NCBI GenBank assembly: GCA_028283825.1
Contig: JAPWJW010000005.1
Span: 620,001 to 684,000, forward strand
Length of the DNA: 64,000 nt
Source of the DNA: Azospirillaceae bacterium
Lineage (GTDB): Bacteria > Pseudomonadota > Alphaproteobacteria > Azospirillales > Azospirillaceae
Reading direction: 5' to 3'
Every line of letters begins with the position of its first letter. Position 1 is the first letter of the stretch. The notes beneath the pieces are model-generated. The model saw only the letters and a list, made by a program, of their open reading frames with translations. It was not told the origin of the DNA and made no database searches. This document shows positions 25,265 to 36,629 of this stretch, piece after piece. Both the position numbers and the translations under genes were made by a program.

Positions 25265-25672
25265 TCAGCCGGGGATCTTGGCGTCCGCCCGGCAGGCGGC
25301 GGTGATGGGCTGGATCTTGCTGGCCACTTCGGGCGGCATCACGGTCACGCCGTGGCGTTCCTGGTCGGCGATGCTGTTGATCTCGGCATCGCTGAGGGCG
25401 GCGTTCAACCGGGTGGCGGTGCAGGAGCAGAAGCCCTGGATCTGGTCATCGGAAAGCCGGCCGGCCGCTGAGCCGCGCGCCGTCTTGACGCACTGCGCCG
25501 TCATGCTCTCGCCCATGGTCTTGCGGACGGCGGCGACGTCCGGGTGGTTGGTTCGGTAGAGCGTGAAGGCGAAGCCGGCTGCTGCGGCGGCGAGAACGGC
25601 GATAATGATCAGCACCGTCTTTTGCGGTGTCCGCTTCGCTTCTGTATTCGCGTCGTTGTCCTGGGCGCTCAT
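25265..25672 (-). CDS. Hypothetical single-span membrane protein with conserved cysteines
   Basis: A 135-residue protein: a short charged cytoplasmic N-terminus, one membrane span (TVLIIIAVLAAAAAGFAFTLY) and a domain of about 95 residues facing outward. That domain contains four cysteines (AQCVKTA, GFCSCTATRL, TAACRAD), which could form disulfides. The pattern QGFCSCTATRLNAALSDAEIN resembles small exported cysteine proteins of alphaproteobacteria, but no function was recognised. It is convergent with rpoH and has its own upstream region, which reaches into the long intergenic stretch to 26152. Confidence 0.65.
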   Translation of the reverse strand: MSAQDNDANTEAKRTPQKTVLIIIAVLAAAAAGFAFTLYRTNHPDVAAVRKTMGESMTAQCVKTARGSAAGRLSDDQIQGFCSCTATRLNAALSDAEINSIADQERHGVTVMPPEVASKIQPITAACRADAKIPG

Positions 25673-26152
25673 GCGCGTACTCCGTTCCGCCGGGACGGCC
25701 CGGCATCATGAGCCGGGCAGATCGTGCAGGAGCGTAAGTTAGGGCGGCGGGGCCTATTGAGAACTATGCCTTTGGTCTTATCCGGCTATTTGGCGCTAGG
25801 GTGAAGGCGTGACCTACCTTGGTATGATTACTACCCTTGGCGCTGATAACCGGGAGAAACCTGCGACTGGTGCCCCGGCTCCCCAGGTATTGAGGTGCCG
25901 ACCATTGGAAAATCGCACCCTGGAGCGATCTTGTGTGGTAATAAACAATTTATAATAATTAGCCTGTTATTGTTCCGCCTCATTATGTGACGCGCAGCCA
26001 GAGTTTGCATATCATTGATGGAGATCATTTACCAAACTTACCTATCCGAAAGGTCAGGCCCTGATTAATTGCCCTATTGCTGATCTTTCCTTAAGGGTCC
26101 ACTGATAGGGGATAGGCTCACGCCTCCGCGGATTTTGAGAGCCCTTACTGAC
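25673..26152. other. Intergenic region upstream of the pentapeptide-repeat gene
   Basis: About 480 bases without a convincing gene. The part at 25930-26090 is clearly AT-richer than its surroundings and presumably holds the promoter of the pentapeptide-repeat gene. A 65-codon frame on the minus strand at 25831-26028 has no ribosome site or recognisable content. No strong inverted repeat was found. Confidence 0.5.
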
Positions 26153-27508
26153 ATGATGCACAAGGCCAACGTCGATAGTCTCGATATCGGTTACCGCAAG
26201 CTTTCAGCGGCGGAGCTGGATCAGGCTTTGGCCTTGCACCTGCGTTACCTGCAGGGCCAGCGGGGCGGGGCCCGGGCCAGCCTGAAATTCTGCGACCTGT
26301 CGCATGCCATGCTGCGCCGGCGGGTGCTGGCCGGGGCCGACCTGACGGGCGCCCGACTCAGCGATGCCGATTTGTCCGATGCCGACCTGCGCTCCGCCTG
26401 TCTGTTCGGGGCCGATCTGCGGCGCGCCAAGTTGGAACGCGCAACGCTGATCCGGGCGGATCTGCGGGGGGCGGCCTTGCGCGGCGCCCGCATGCAGCGT
26501 GCAGTGATGTCGGAATCGGACCTGCGCGACGGCTACCTGATGCGGTCCAAGAACGGGGAACTGACACCCACGGCCCAGGGGCACTCCTCAGCCGAACTGA
26601 CCGAGGCGGCGATGACCCGCGCCGACCTCAGTTATGCCAAGCTGTCCAACGCCTTCGTCATGCAGACCGACCTGCGCGACACCGACCTGCGCGGCGCCGT
26701 CTTCGTCAAGGCGGACCTCAGCGGTTCCGACCTGACGGGCTGTAACCTGGAGGGGGCGGACCTGTCGGAGGCCAACCTCAGCGGCACCAAGCTGGACGGT
26801 GCCGTGCTGACCCGCGCCCTGCTGCGCAACACCAACCTGGCCAAGGCCAGCCTGTTGGGCGCCCTGCTGGACGATGTCGACCTGTCCTTCGCCAACCTGA
26901 CCGGCGCCGACATGGTGCGCCGCCTGGATGATATCGAGGGCGTGGTGGGGCACACGCTGCGCGAGCACCGCCTGTGGATCCTGAGCAACGGCGGCAAGGG
27001 CAAGCGCGCGGACCTGTCGGCCATCGACCTCAGCGGCCAGGATCTGTCCAACCTCAACCTGTCCGCCGCCATCCTGAAGCAGGCGAACTTCAAGGGTTCC
27101 AACCTCAGCGGCACGGTGCTGGCCATGGCCGACCTGTCCATGGCCGACATGCGCAACACCGTGCTGATCGGCGCCGACCTGCGCGGCGCCTGCCTGGAAC
27201 GGGCCACGCTGCACGATGCCGACCTCAGCAACGCGATGGCCTGCCCGATGGACTTGCGTAACGGCCACGAATGGCCCACCAATTTCAGCAAGGCGCGTCT
27301 GGTGCGGGCCAACCTGGCCGGTGCCGACCTGACCGCCGCCCGCATGGAGGACAGCGACTTGACCCAGGGCAACTTGCGCAACGCCATCATGACCGGCGCC
27401 AGCCTGACCGACGCCGTCATGACCCAGGCCGACTTGCGGGAGGCGGACATCCGCAATATCGACTTCCGCGGTGCCAAGAACCTGGCCCTGGACGCCACCC
27501 CCGCCTGA
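26153..27508 (+). CDS. Pentapeptide-repeat protein
   Basis: About 451 residues, almost entirely built from A(D/N)LxX repeats that form a right-handed quadrilateral beta-helix. There are three blocks: about residues 45-125, 155-255 and 285-445. They are separated by two insertions, one around SKNGELTPTAQGHSS and one around HTLREHRLWILSNGGKGKR. The N-terminal 40 residues are helical (LDIGYRKLSAAELDQALALH). Cysteine and methionine occupy several repeat positions. Pentapeptide proteins act as scaffolds or DNA mimics; which applies here is unknown. ATG 26153 (or 26156) is preferred to TTG 26135. A PilZ-domain gene follows 16 bases later, so the pair is probably one operon. Confidence 0.85.
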   Translation: MMHKANVDSLDIGYRKLSAAELDQALALHLRYLQGQRGGARASLKFCDLSHAMLRRRVLAGADLTGARLSDADLSDADLRSACLFGADLRRAKLERATLIRADLRGAALRGARMQRAVMSESDLRDGYLMRSKNGELTPTAQGHSSAELTEAAMTRADLSYAKLSNAFVMQTDLRDTDLRGAVFVKADLSGSDLTGCNLEGADLSEANLSGTKLDGAVLTRALLRNTNLAKASLLGALLDDVDLSFANLTGADMVRRLDDIEGVVGHTLREHRLWILSNGGKGKRADLSAIDLSGQDLSNLNLSAAILKQANFKGSNLSGTVLAMADLSMADMRNTVLIGADLRGACLERATLHDADLSNAMACPMDLRNGHEWPTNFSKARLVRANLAGADLTAARMEDSDLTQGNLRNAIMTGASLTDAVMTQADLREADIRNIDFRGAKNLALDATPA

Positions 27509-27524
27509 TCCGACGGAGCCACCG

Positions 27525-27905
27525 ATGACCGACAGGCCGGACAAGACACCCCCAGGGGCCCCGCAGGGCGACCTGCAACTCACCGACCGCCGCCGGGCGG
27601 TTCGCGCCTCCGGCGACTTCTACCCCCTGCGTCTCGGCCGCTGGCGCGCGCGCATGGTCGACTGGTCGGCCACGGGGATCGGCATTGAACTTCCCCACGG
27701 CACGTCGGAATACAAGGTGGGGCAGCACCTGAACATCAGCATCCATAGCGACCTGACCAACGCCGTGGCCCTGTTCCCCATCGTCGTCCGCCGCGTCAGC
27801 CCGGGCGACCGCGTCCTGGGCGCCGACTTCGTCAATGGCGGGGAGGATGCCGCCCTGTTCCTGGCCACCCTGGGCCTGACCGGCGACCTGCCGGTGGCGG
27901 GCTGA
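27525..27905 (+). CDS. PilZ domain protein
   Basis: A 126-residue protein with the PilZ fold: an N-terminal arginine-rich segment TDRRRAVRASG (the RxxxR type motif) and DWSATGIGIEL (the DxSxxG motif), both needed to hold cyclic di-GMP. It is a single-domain PilZ adaptor of normal size. The start ATG 27525 is 16 bases after the pentapeptide-repeat stop. Co-transcription suggests that the pentapeptide protein is either the partner or the target of a c-di-GMP signal. This functional link is inferred from position only. Confidence 0.85.
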   Translation: MTDRPDKTPPGAPQGDLQLTDRRRAVRASGDFYPLRLGRWRARMVDWSATGIGIELPHGTSEYKVGQHLNISIHSDLTNAVALFPIVVRRVSPGDRVLGADFVNGGEDAALFLATLGLTGDLPVAG

Positions 27906-28018
27906 GGCGCAGACCGGGGGCGGAATCAGCCGCGCGTGACTTTACGGATCTTCCAGGCACCGTGGTCCTGTTGTGACACGCTTCCGCAGCCGATCGCGCT
28001 TATGGTCTTGTCTTCCGC

Positions 28019-28726
28019 TCATGGCATGGGGGCCGACGTGGCGACGAGCAAGGCCACGATCGTGGCGACGAACAGAAAGGGTATCGCCAGCCATAACGCC
28101 ACGACCCACCACTTCATCGTTGGCCGTACCAGCGGTTCCAGTGGCGGGGCGTAAGACATGCTGGTGGCCACGCTGGCCAAAGGCGGCCCCGACGGCGAAG
28201 CGGCGTCGGCGATGGGGCCGGCGGCAAACGACGCTTGGGCTTTCGCTTTATAGGCCAGTTCCCGTTGCGTGCGCATGAGCGCTTCCAACCGCGGCATCGA
28301 CATGGTGAAGTCGTCGTTCAAAAGCAAGCTGCTGCCGTCGAGCGGAGCGGCGGACGAACCAACGCCAATGAACAGCAGGCTCCGTCGGGCACGCCCGACA
28401 CCCCTGGGCAGGATTTCCAGTTTCGTCAGGTCCAACCAGCGCCGGCGAATGATGGAGCCGCCGCGCTTCAGGGTGAAGCCTTGATCGTCTAGATTCAGTA
28501 CCAACGCGTCAGGGCGCAAGGGCCACCAGAAAATCGCCATCGCCAGCACGCTGACCGTCAGCGCCATGATAATGTCGAACACAGATGCCACTCCCTTGCC
28601 CTCAAGCTGTCTCACGATCAGGCCGATCGGTGGAGCCAGCATCAGCCATAAGCCCTTGGCGAAATTGGCGAGGCGACTTTGCGAACTGCGTTCAAGAATA
28701 ACGGAGAACGGGACGGCGGTTTCCAT
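28019..28726 (-). CDS. Hypothetical membrane protein with PH-like region
   Basis: A 235-residue protein with two N-terminal membrane spans (LANFAKGLWLMLAPPIGLIV and a second around FDIIMALTVSVLAMAIFWW). A central soluble region reads like a short PH/YcxB-type beta domain (LVLNLDDQGFTLKRGGSIIRRRWLDLTKLEIL). A proline/alanine linker and a C-terminal span (WWVVALWLAIPFLFVATIVALLVAT) follow. ATG 28726 has GGGGA at the right distance; ATG 28771 would add 15 residues. It stands alone, convergent with the PilZ gene. No function recognised. Confidence 0.65.
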   Translation of the reverse strand: METAVPFSVILERSSQSRLANFAKGLWLMLAPPIGLIVRQLEGKGVASVFDIIMALTVSVLAMAIFWWPLRPDALVLNLDDQGFTLKRGGSIIRRRWLDLTKLEILPRGVGRARRSLLFIGVGSSAAPLDGSSLLLNDDFTMSMPRLEALMRTQRELAYKAKAQASFAAGPIADAASPSGPPLASVATSMSYAPPLEPLVRPTMKWWVVALWLAIPFLFVATIVALLVATSAPMP

Positions 28727-28852
28727 GATGGTCCCCAAGCGAAGGGCGGAATGCCCAGCGCCCGTAATCATCTACCCCGTCATGATCCCTTAGGCCCGCT
28801 GTTCCCACCATGCACCCATGACGGGAATGCGTTGGGCGGCAATACCACCCCG

Positions 28853-30121
28853 TCAGTAAGCCTGCCCGCCGACCACCCGTCCCACGCAGGTGTTGCCGCC
28901 CAGCCAGTAGGCCAGTTCCGCTGGGCGGCTGACATCCCACAGGGCGAGGTCGGCGTCGAAACCCACGGCCAACTGGCCCTTGGTGGCGCCCAGTCCCAGG
29001 GCCGTCGCGGCGTGGCGGGTGCAGCCGGCCAGCGCCTCCTCCGGTGTCAGGCGGAAATGGGTGCAGGCCAGCGACATCATCAGGGGCAGGGACAGGGCGG
29101 GGGAGGTGCCGGGGTTGCAGTCGGTGGCGATGGCCATGGGAATGCCGCGCGCCCGCATGCCCGCCACGGGCGGCAGCTTGGTCTCGCGCAGCATGTGGAA
29201 GGCGCCGGGCAGCAGTACGGCCACCGTGCCGGCCGCCGCCATGGCGTCCAGGCCGGTGTCGGACGTGTATTCCAGATGGTCGGCCGACAGGGCGCCGAAG
29301 CGGGCGGCCAGGGCGGCCCCACCGGTATCGCTCAACTGGTCGGCGTGCAGCTTGACGGCAAGGCCGTGGGCTTGCGCCGCCTCGAACACGCGGGCGGTTT
29401 CGTCAGGGGTGAAGGCGATGCCCTCGCAGAAGGCGTCGACCGCGTCGGCCAGGCCTTCGTTTGCCGCCCGGGGGATCATGGCGTCGCACACCAGATTCAG
29501 ATAGGCGGCGCGGCCGGCGGCATCTTTGGTGTCGGGGGGCAGGGCGTGGGCGCCCAGGAGCGTCGTGCGCACGGTGACCGGGAAGTCGGCACCCAGCCGC
29601 CGGGCCACGCGCAGCAGCCGCAACTCGTTCTCCAGATCCAGGCCGTAGCCGGACTTGATCTCCACCGTCGTGACGCCCTCGGCCATCAGAGCCCGTAGGC
29701 GGCGGGCGGCCAGGGCGTACAGGGTCTCATCACTGGCGGCGCGGGTCTCGCGCACCGTGTGGGCGATGCCGCCGCCGGATTGTGAAATTTCAGAATAACT
29801 GGCGCCGTTCAGGCGCAATTCAAATTCCGTCACCCGCTCACCACCGAACACCAGGTGGGTATGGCAATCCACCAGGCCCGGCGTGATCCAGCGGTCGCCG
29901 GCATCGTGCACCGTCCGCGCCAGCGCCTGCGGCTCCCCCGGCAGGTCGGATCGCGCGCCAACCCAAGCGATTCGGCCATCCTTCACCGCCAGGGCGCCAT
30001 TTTCGATGGCCCCATAAGGGCTTGGGGAACCCGCCGCCATGGTCGCCAGCCGGGCGTTCAGCCACAGGCCGTCCCAAAGGGGAAAGCCGGTGGACATGGC
30101 GGCAGGGGGCGTGGGGGACAT
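28853..30121 (-). CDS. hutI: Imidazolonepropionase
   Basis: A 422-residue metal-dependent amidohydrolase that opens 4-imidazolone-5-propanoate to N-formimino-L-glutamate, step three of histidine degradation. Motifs: the HxH metal site in [47 protein letters not shown] and [12 protein letters not shown]. The first 8-10 residues look dispensable and ATG 30097 (MSTGFPL) is an alternative start. It is divergent from hutF-hutU-hutG-hutH, sharing a 171-base control region with them. Confidence 0.93.
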   Translation of the reverse strand: MSPTPPAAMSTGFPLWDGLWLNARLATMAAGSPSPYGAIENGALAVKDGRIAWVGARSDLPGEPQALARTVHDAGDRWITPGLVDCHTHLVFGGERVTEFELRLNGASYSEISQSGGGIAHTVRETRAASDETLYALAARRLRALMAEGVTTVEIKSGYGLDLENELRLLRVARRLGADFPVTVRTTLLGAHALPPDTKDAAGRAAYLNLVCDAMIPRAANEGLADAVDAFCEGIAFTPDETARVFEAAQAHGLAVKLHADQLSDTGGAALAARFGALSADHLEYTSDTGLDAMAAAGTVAVLLPGAFHMLRETKLPPVAGMRARGIPMAIATDCNPGTSPALSLPLMMSLACTHFRLTPEEALAGCTRHAATALGLGATKGQLAVGFDADLALWDVSRPAELAYWLGGNTCVGRVVGGQAY

Positions 30122-30142
30122 GGGGTTTCTCCGGATGGATTA

Positions 30143-30154
30143 CTGACAGGTCAG
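30143..30154. promoter_or_regulatory. Candidate hut operator
   Basis: CTGAC-AG-GTCAG is a perfect 5-2-5 inverted repeat in the hutI/hutF divergent control region. It lies 22 bases from the hutI start and 16 bases upstream of a candidate hutF promoter, so a bound repressor could affect both directions. The GntR protein at 35815 is the nearest candidate to bind it. Confidence 0.4.
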
Positions 30155-30169
30155 ATGATGCGACAGGTC

Positions 30170-30198
30170 TTTACGGCCCGTCAATCCGCCGCTAGGAT
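30170..30198 (+). promoter_or_regulatory. Candidate promoter of hutF-hutU-hutG-hutH
   Basis: TTTACG at 30170-30175 and TAGGAT at 30193-30198 are 17 bases apart, a reasonable sigma-70-type promoter about 95 bases upstream of hutF. Confidence 0.4.
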
Positions 30199-30292
30199 GC
30201 GCCCACATCCCCGCAACGGCCACTCCAAACCAAGGGGCGGCGGGTTCAAGGGCCCCAGGGTCGGCCTTTCGGTGGCGGTTCAGGAAAGAGGC

Positions 30293-31711
30293 ATGTCAAT
30301 GGGCGCACCCGTTTCCCCGGCATCGGCCGGCACCGTGCCGCATGGGTTGTTCGCTGATCATGCGCTGCTGCCCGCCGGCTGGGCGCGCAACGTGCGCTTC
30401 ACCCTTGGTGCCGACGGCCTGATCCAGGCGGTGACGGTGGACAGCCAGCCGGCGCCGGGCGATGAACGCCTGGCCGGCACGGTGGTTCCCGGCATGCCCA
30501 ACGTCCATTCCCACAGCTTCCAGCGTGCCATGGCCGGCCTGGCCGAACGCTGCAACGCCAAGGGCGACAGCTTCTGGACCTGGCGGGAGATCATGTACGC
30601 CTTCCTGGAACGGCTGACGCCGGACCAGGTGCGGGCCATCAGCGCCCAGCTGTATGTGGAGATGCTGACCGCCGGCTACACCGCGGTGGCGGAGTTCCAC
30701 TACCTGCACAACGACGCCGACGGCCACGCCTATCTGGACCCCGCCACCCTGTCCTGGTCCATCCTGGAGGCGGGGGCCGAGGCCGGCATCGCCCTGACCC
30801 ACATCCCTGTCCTCTATATGCGCGGCGGCTTTGACGACCGGCCGCTTAAGGGCGGGCAGCGGCGCTTCGCCGGCACGCCGGACAGCATGATGACGCTGGT
30901 CGATACGCTGGCGCCATCGTTGAAGGTCGACCAGCGCCTGGGCCTGGCCCTGCATTCCCTGCGCGCCGTGGGGCCCGGGCCGCTGGCCGAGACCGTGGCC
31001 GGCTGGACCGCGCGGGACGCCGCCGGCCCCATCCACATCCATGCCGCCGAACAGCCGCTGGAGGTGACGGACAGCCTGGCCGCCACCGGGCGCCGCCCGG
31101 TGGAATGGTTGCTGGAGAATGCGGGCGTGGACCGCCGCTGGTGCTTCATCCACGCCACCCACATGACGGCGGAGGAGGCCCAGGGCCTGGCGCGCAGCGG
31201 TGCGGTCGCCGGCTTGTGCCCGACGACGGAGGGCAACCTGGGCGACGGCTTCTTCCGCCTGGAAACCTTCCTGAAGGCCGGCGGCGCCTTCGGCATCGGC
31301 ACCGACAGCCATGTGACCATCGACCCGCGCGAGGAACTGCGCTGGCTGGATTACGGCCAGCGGCTTCTGACAGGTCAGCGTTCGTTCGAGGCCGGCAACC
31401 CCCATGTCGGCGCCCGGCTGTGGCAGGCGGCGCTGGCCGGCGGCGCCCAGGCGCTGGGCCGCCCCTGCGGTGCCCTGGCTGTCGGGGCCAAGGCCGATCT
31501 GCTGGTGCTGGATAACGACCATCCCAGCCTGTGGTGCCGCGAGGGCGACCGGCTGCTGGATGCCCTGGTCTTCGCCCGCCAGGGCGGCAACCCCGTGCGC
31601 CACGTCATGGTGGGGGGGCGCTGGGCGGTGCGTGACGGCATGCACCCGAAGGCCGAGGCCATCGCCCACCGTTACCGCGCGGCTGTGGCCGCCCTGCAAG
31701 CCGATCTTTGA
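30293..31711 (+). CDS. hutF: Formimidoylglutamate deiminase
   Basis: A 472-residue amidohydrolase that deaminates N-formimino-L-glutamate to N-formyl-L-glutamate and ammonia. Together with hutG it defines the five-step histidine route. Motifs: metal ligands in MPNVHSHSFQRAMAGL, IHIHAAEQPLEV (His cluster), CFIHATHMT and GIGTDSHVTIDPREEL. The ATG at 30293, after AGGAAAGAGG, is chosen; ATG 30299 is also possible. An open frame continues far upstream, but that part overlaps the hutI side and reads as shadow. It is followed 27 bases later by hutU. Confidence 0.92.
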   Translation: MSMGAPVSPASAGTVPHGLFADHALLPAGWARNVRFTLGADGLIQAVTVDSQPAPGDERLAGTVVPGMPNVHSHSFQRAMAGLAERCNAKGDSFWTWREIMYAFLERLTPDQVRAISAQLYVEMLTAGYTAVAEFHYLHNDADGHAYLDPATLSWSILEAGAEAGIALTHIPVLYMRGGFDDRPLKGGQRRFAGTPDSMMTLVDTLAPSLKVDQRLGLALHSLRAVGPGPLAETVAGWTARDAAGPIHIHAAEQPLEVTDSLAATGRRPVEWLLENAGVDRRWCFIHATHMTAEEAQGLARSGAVAGLCPTTEGNLGDGFFRLETFLKAGGAFGIGTDSHVTIDPREELRWLDYGQRLLTGQRSFEAGNPHVGARLWQAALAGGAQALGRPCGALAVGAKADLLVLDNDHPSLWCREGDRLLDALVFARQGGNPVRHVMVGGRWAVRDGMHPKAEAIAHRYRAAVAALQADL

Positions 31712-31738
31712 GATTTCCTGTTCATAAGGAACGATCCC

Positions 31739-33424
<1,686 letters not shown>

Positions 33425-33429
33425 CCGCC

Positions 33430-34230
33430 ATGGAACCGGTTTTCACCTTCCGGCAGGGGACGGCGCCGCTGCTGATCTCCTTCCCCCATGTCGGCCTTCA
33501 GGTGCCGGCGGACATCTCGTCCCGCCTGGTACCGGAGGCGCACGCCCTGGTCGATACCGACTGGTTCGTCGATGCGCTGTACGACTTCGCGGCTGAGTTG
33601 GGGGCATCCACCCTGGTGGCGGGCTACAGCCGCTATGTCGTGGATTTGAACCGCCCGGCCGACGACGCCAACCTCTACCCCGGCCAGGCCGGCACCGGCC
33701 TGATCCCGGAGGTGATGTTCGACGGCACGCCCCTGTACCTGGGCGGGCAGGGGCCGGACGCGGCGGAGAAGGCGGCCCGGGTGGCGACATACTGGCAGCC
33801 CTACCACGCCCAGTTGGCGTCGGAGCTGGAGCGGCTGAAAGCCCAACACGGCTACGCCCTGCTGTGGGACGCGCATTCCATCGCGGCATTGGTGCCGCGC
33901 CTGTTCGACGGGCGGCTGCCCGACCTGAACCTGGGCAGCAACGCCGGCGCGTCCTGTGATGCCGGCATCGCCGCCGCCGTGCTGGCGGCGGGTGAGGGGC
34001 GGGGCTACAGCGCCGTGCTGAACGGCCGCTTCAAGGGCGGGCACATCACCCGCCATTACGGCCAGCCGGCCGATCACGTGCATGCCTTGCAGTTGGAGCT
34101 GTCGCAGGACACTCATCTATCGCCCGGCCTGGTGCCGGCGCTGGACGCCGAACGCTGCGGTCGCTTGCGCCCCGTCCTTCGTTCCATGATCGAAATATTC
34201 CTGACCCAGGCTGCTGAACTTTACGCCTGA
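33430..34230 (+). CDS. hutG: N-formylglutamate deformylase
   Basis: A 266-residue protein that hydrolyses N-formyl-L-glutamate to glutamate and formate, the last step of the five-step hut pathway. Motifs: an N-terminal [13 protein letters not shown] (metal ligand His), [30 protein letters not shown] with the DAH metal site, and [16 protein letters not shown] 33430 gives the usual N-terminus; GTG 33421 overlaps the hutU stop and would add three residues. Immediately followed by hutH. Confidence 0.93.
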   Translation: MEPVFTFRQGTAPLLISFPHVGLQVPADISSRLVPEAHALVDTDWFVDALYDFAAELGASTLVAGYSRYVVDLNRPADDANLYPGQAGTGLIPEVMFDGTPLYLGGQGPDAAEKAARVATYWQPYHAQLASELERLKAQHGYALLWDAHSIAALVPRLFDGRLPDLNLGSNAGASCDAGIAAAVLAAGEGRGYSAVLNGRFKGGHITRHYGQPADHVHALQLELSQDTHLSPGLVPALDAERCGRLRPVLRSMIEIFLTQAAELYA

Positions 34231-34255
34231 TATCTTTTCCCGGAGCCCCCGTGCC

Positions 34256-35774
34256 ATGCACACCCTGACCCTGATCCCCGGCCGCCTGACCCTCGCCGAC
34301 CTGCGCGCCACCCTGGCCGGCCCCACCACTCTGGTGGTGGATGACGCCACCCTGGCGAATGCCGAGAAGTCGGCCGCCACGGTGAACGCCGTCATGGCCG
34401 CCGGCCGCACGGCCTATGGCATCAACACCGGTTTCGGCCTGCTGGCCAAGACCCGCATCGGCAACGACCAACTGTCGCAGTTGCAGCGCAACCTGGTGCT
34501 GAGCCACGCGGTGGGCACCGGCCCGCTGCTGGATGATTCCATCGTCCGCCTGGTCCTGGTGCTGAAGATCGCCAGCCTGGCGCGGGGATATTCCGGCGTG
34601 CGCGGCAGCGTCATCCAGGCGCTGGTGGCCCTGCTGAACCACGGCGTCCATCCCTGCATCCCGTCCAAGGGCTCCGTCGGCGCCTCGGGTGACCTGGCGC
34701 CCTTGGCGCACCTGGTGGCGCCGCTGCTGGGCGTGGGCGAGGTGCGGGTGGACGGCCAGATCCTGCCGGCCACCGAGGGCATCAGGCGCGCCGGCCTGGT
34801 GCCCATGGAACTGGGGCCGAAGGAAGGCCTGGCGCTGCTGAACGGCACCCAGGTGTCCACCGCCCTGGCGCTGAACGGCCTGTTCGCGGCCGAGCGTGTG
34901 TTCCAGGCGGCCTTGACCACCGGCGGCCTGTCGGTCGACGCGGCGCGTGGTTCCGATACGCCGTTCGACGCCCGCATCCATGAGCTGCGCGGCCAGAAGG
35001 GCCAGATCGACACGGCCGCCACCTTACCGCCGCCTGCTGGACGGCAGTGCCGTCCGCGCCAGCCACCTGGATTGCGAGCGGGTGCAGGACCCCTATTGCC
35101 TGCGCTGCCAGCCGCAGGTGATGGGCGCCTGCCTGGACCAGTTGCGCATGGCGGCCGGCACCTTGCTGATCGAGGCGAACGCCGTCACCGACAACCCGCT
35201 GGTCTTCCCCGACACGGGCGACATCCTGTCCGGCGGTAATTTCCACGCCGAACCGGTGGCCTTCGCGGCCGACCAGATCGCCCTGGCCCTGGCGGAGATC
35301 GGCAACCTGTCGGAACGGCGCATCGCCATGCTGGTGGACCCGCATCACAGCGGCGGCCTGCCGGCCTTCCTGGTCAAGGACGGCGGCATCAATTCCGGTT
35401 TCATGATCGCCCACGTCACGGCGGCCGCCTTGGCCAGCGAGAACAAGGGCCTGGCCCATCCGGCCTCGGTCGACAGCATCCCGACGTCCGCCAACCAGGA
35501 GGACCATGTTTCCATGGCGACCTGGGCCGCCCGCCGCCTGATCGAGATGGCGGACAACGCCGCCGGCATCGTCGGTATCGAGGCGCTGGCCGCCATCCAG
35601 GGCCTGGAATTCCACCTGCCGCTGCGGACGTCTACGCCGCTGGAACAGGCCCGGGCCAAGCTGCGCACCGTGGTCCCGGCCTACGACCAGGACCGCTACT
35701 TCGCCCCCGACATCGCCGCCGCCAAGGCGCTGGTGGTGAACGGGGATCTGGGCGCGGGGCTGGTGTTCGCGTAA
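34256..35774 (+). pseudogene. hutH: Histidine ammonia-lyase with an internal single-base frameshift
   Basis: The first step of histidine degradation, histidine to urocanate. Residues 1-257 read correctly from ATG 34256, including the self-forming MIO triad Ala143-Ser-Gly in [14 protein letters not shown] and [11 protein letters not shown]. At about 35024-35026 the reading frame breaks: ACCTTACCGC where ACC TAC CGC is expected, one extra T. The following [24 protein letters not shown] segment and the rest to the TAA at 35774 continue in the next frame. Both halves are otherwise intact and family-like. It is either a very recent mutation or a sequencing error. As presented, the product would end at 35239 with a wrong tail. 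Confidence 0.88.
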
Positions 35775-35814
35775 GAGGGGGGCCTGGCGGCGGAGCAACG
35801 GAGGGAAGCGGGCC

Positions 35815-36495
35815 TTGACCACCACTGAGGAACGCTTGAGCGAACGGGCCTATCAGGGCTTGCGCGCCGACATCATGCTTTGCCGCCTGCTGCCGGGCCA
35901 GCGGGTCAGTGAGGCCTTGCTGGCCGACCGGCTGGGGTTCGGCAAGGCGCCGGTGCGCACGGCCCTGGCCCGCCTGTGCCAGGAAGGGCTGATGGCGGCG
36001 CGGGCGCGCAGTGGCTTCACCGTGGCGCCCATCACGCCGGAAGATATCATGCACTGCTTCCAGGTCCGCCTGGCGCTGGAGCCCATGGCCGGGCGGCTGG
36101 CGGCGGGCCGCCTGACTACAGCGCATGTGCGTCGGCTGGCGCGCGCCACCACCATCACGGTGGACCCGGATGACCCCGATCAGCACCGCAAGATTCTGGA
36201 GGCCGACCAGGATTTCCATGAGACCATCGCCGAAGCCTCGGGCAACCCGCGCTTGCAGCAGATCCTGCGGAACCTGTTTGAACGGGGGCAGCGCCCGCTT
36301 TTCATGGGCATCCCCCAGTCCGAAGGGGCGGACGCCTACCGGGCCGGCAGCCAGCCGGTGCTGGCCGCATTGATCGCCGGCGATGGCGAGAAGGCCGCCC
36401 AGCTGCTCTACGAACACGTCTACACCGGCCAGGCTTTTGTCATCGAGGCGGTGCTGCGCCAGTACCCGTCCCTGGAAGAGGACGGGGGCGAGTAA
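35815..36495 (+). CDS. GntR family (FCD domain) transcriptional regulator
   Basis: A 226-residue regulator with an N-terminal winged helix (LSERAYQGLRADIMLCRLLPGQRVSEALLADRLGFGKAPVRTALARL) and a C-terminal all-helical FCD ligand domain (DDPDQHRKILEADQDFHETIAEASGNPRLQQIL) that often binds metal and a carboxylic acid. It starts with TTG 35815 after GGAGGG. It lies 40 bases downstream of hutH and is the likely regulator of the hut genes, sensing urocanate or a product. That is inference; pseudomonad hut genes use the HutC subfamily instead. Confidence 0.85.
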   Translation: MTTTEERLSERAYQGLRADIMLCRLLPGQRVSEALLADRLGFGKAPVRTALARLCQEGLMAARARSGFTVAPITPEDIMHCFQVRLALEPMAGRLAAGRLTTAHVRRLARATTITVDPDDPDQHRKILEADQDFHETIAEASGNPRLQQILRNLFERGQRPLFMGIPQSEGADAYRAGSQPVLAALIAGDGEKAAQLLYEHVYTGQAFVIEAVLRQYPSLEEDGGE

Positions 36496-36629
36496 AAAAT
36501 TTGATCGGGGACGGGATCGGCCAAGGGGACGGGTGCGGCCCGAACGTGCTAGGACGGGGATAACTGTATGGCAGGGCGCCCTTTTGAGTGCCGCCCGCCG
36601 CTTGGTCATGAATGGGGAAAGGGTCGGGC

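Noticed and set aside
25831-26028. A 65-codon minus-strand frame in the AT-rich intergenic region
   Set aside because: No ribosome site, no recognisable content, and compositional change in the region explains the open frame.
26153-27508. Treating the pentapeptide-coding periodicity as a DNA repeat array
   Set aside because: The roughly 15-base periodicity comes from the encoded protein repeats, with no conserved spacers; it is not a CRISPR or satellite array.
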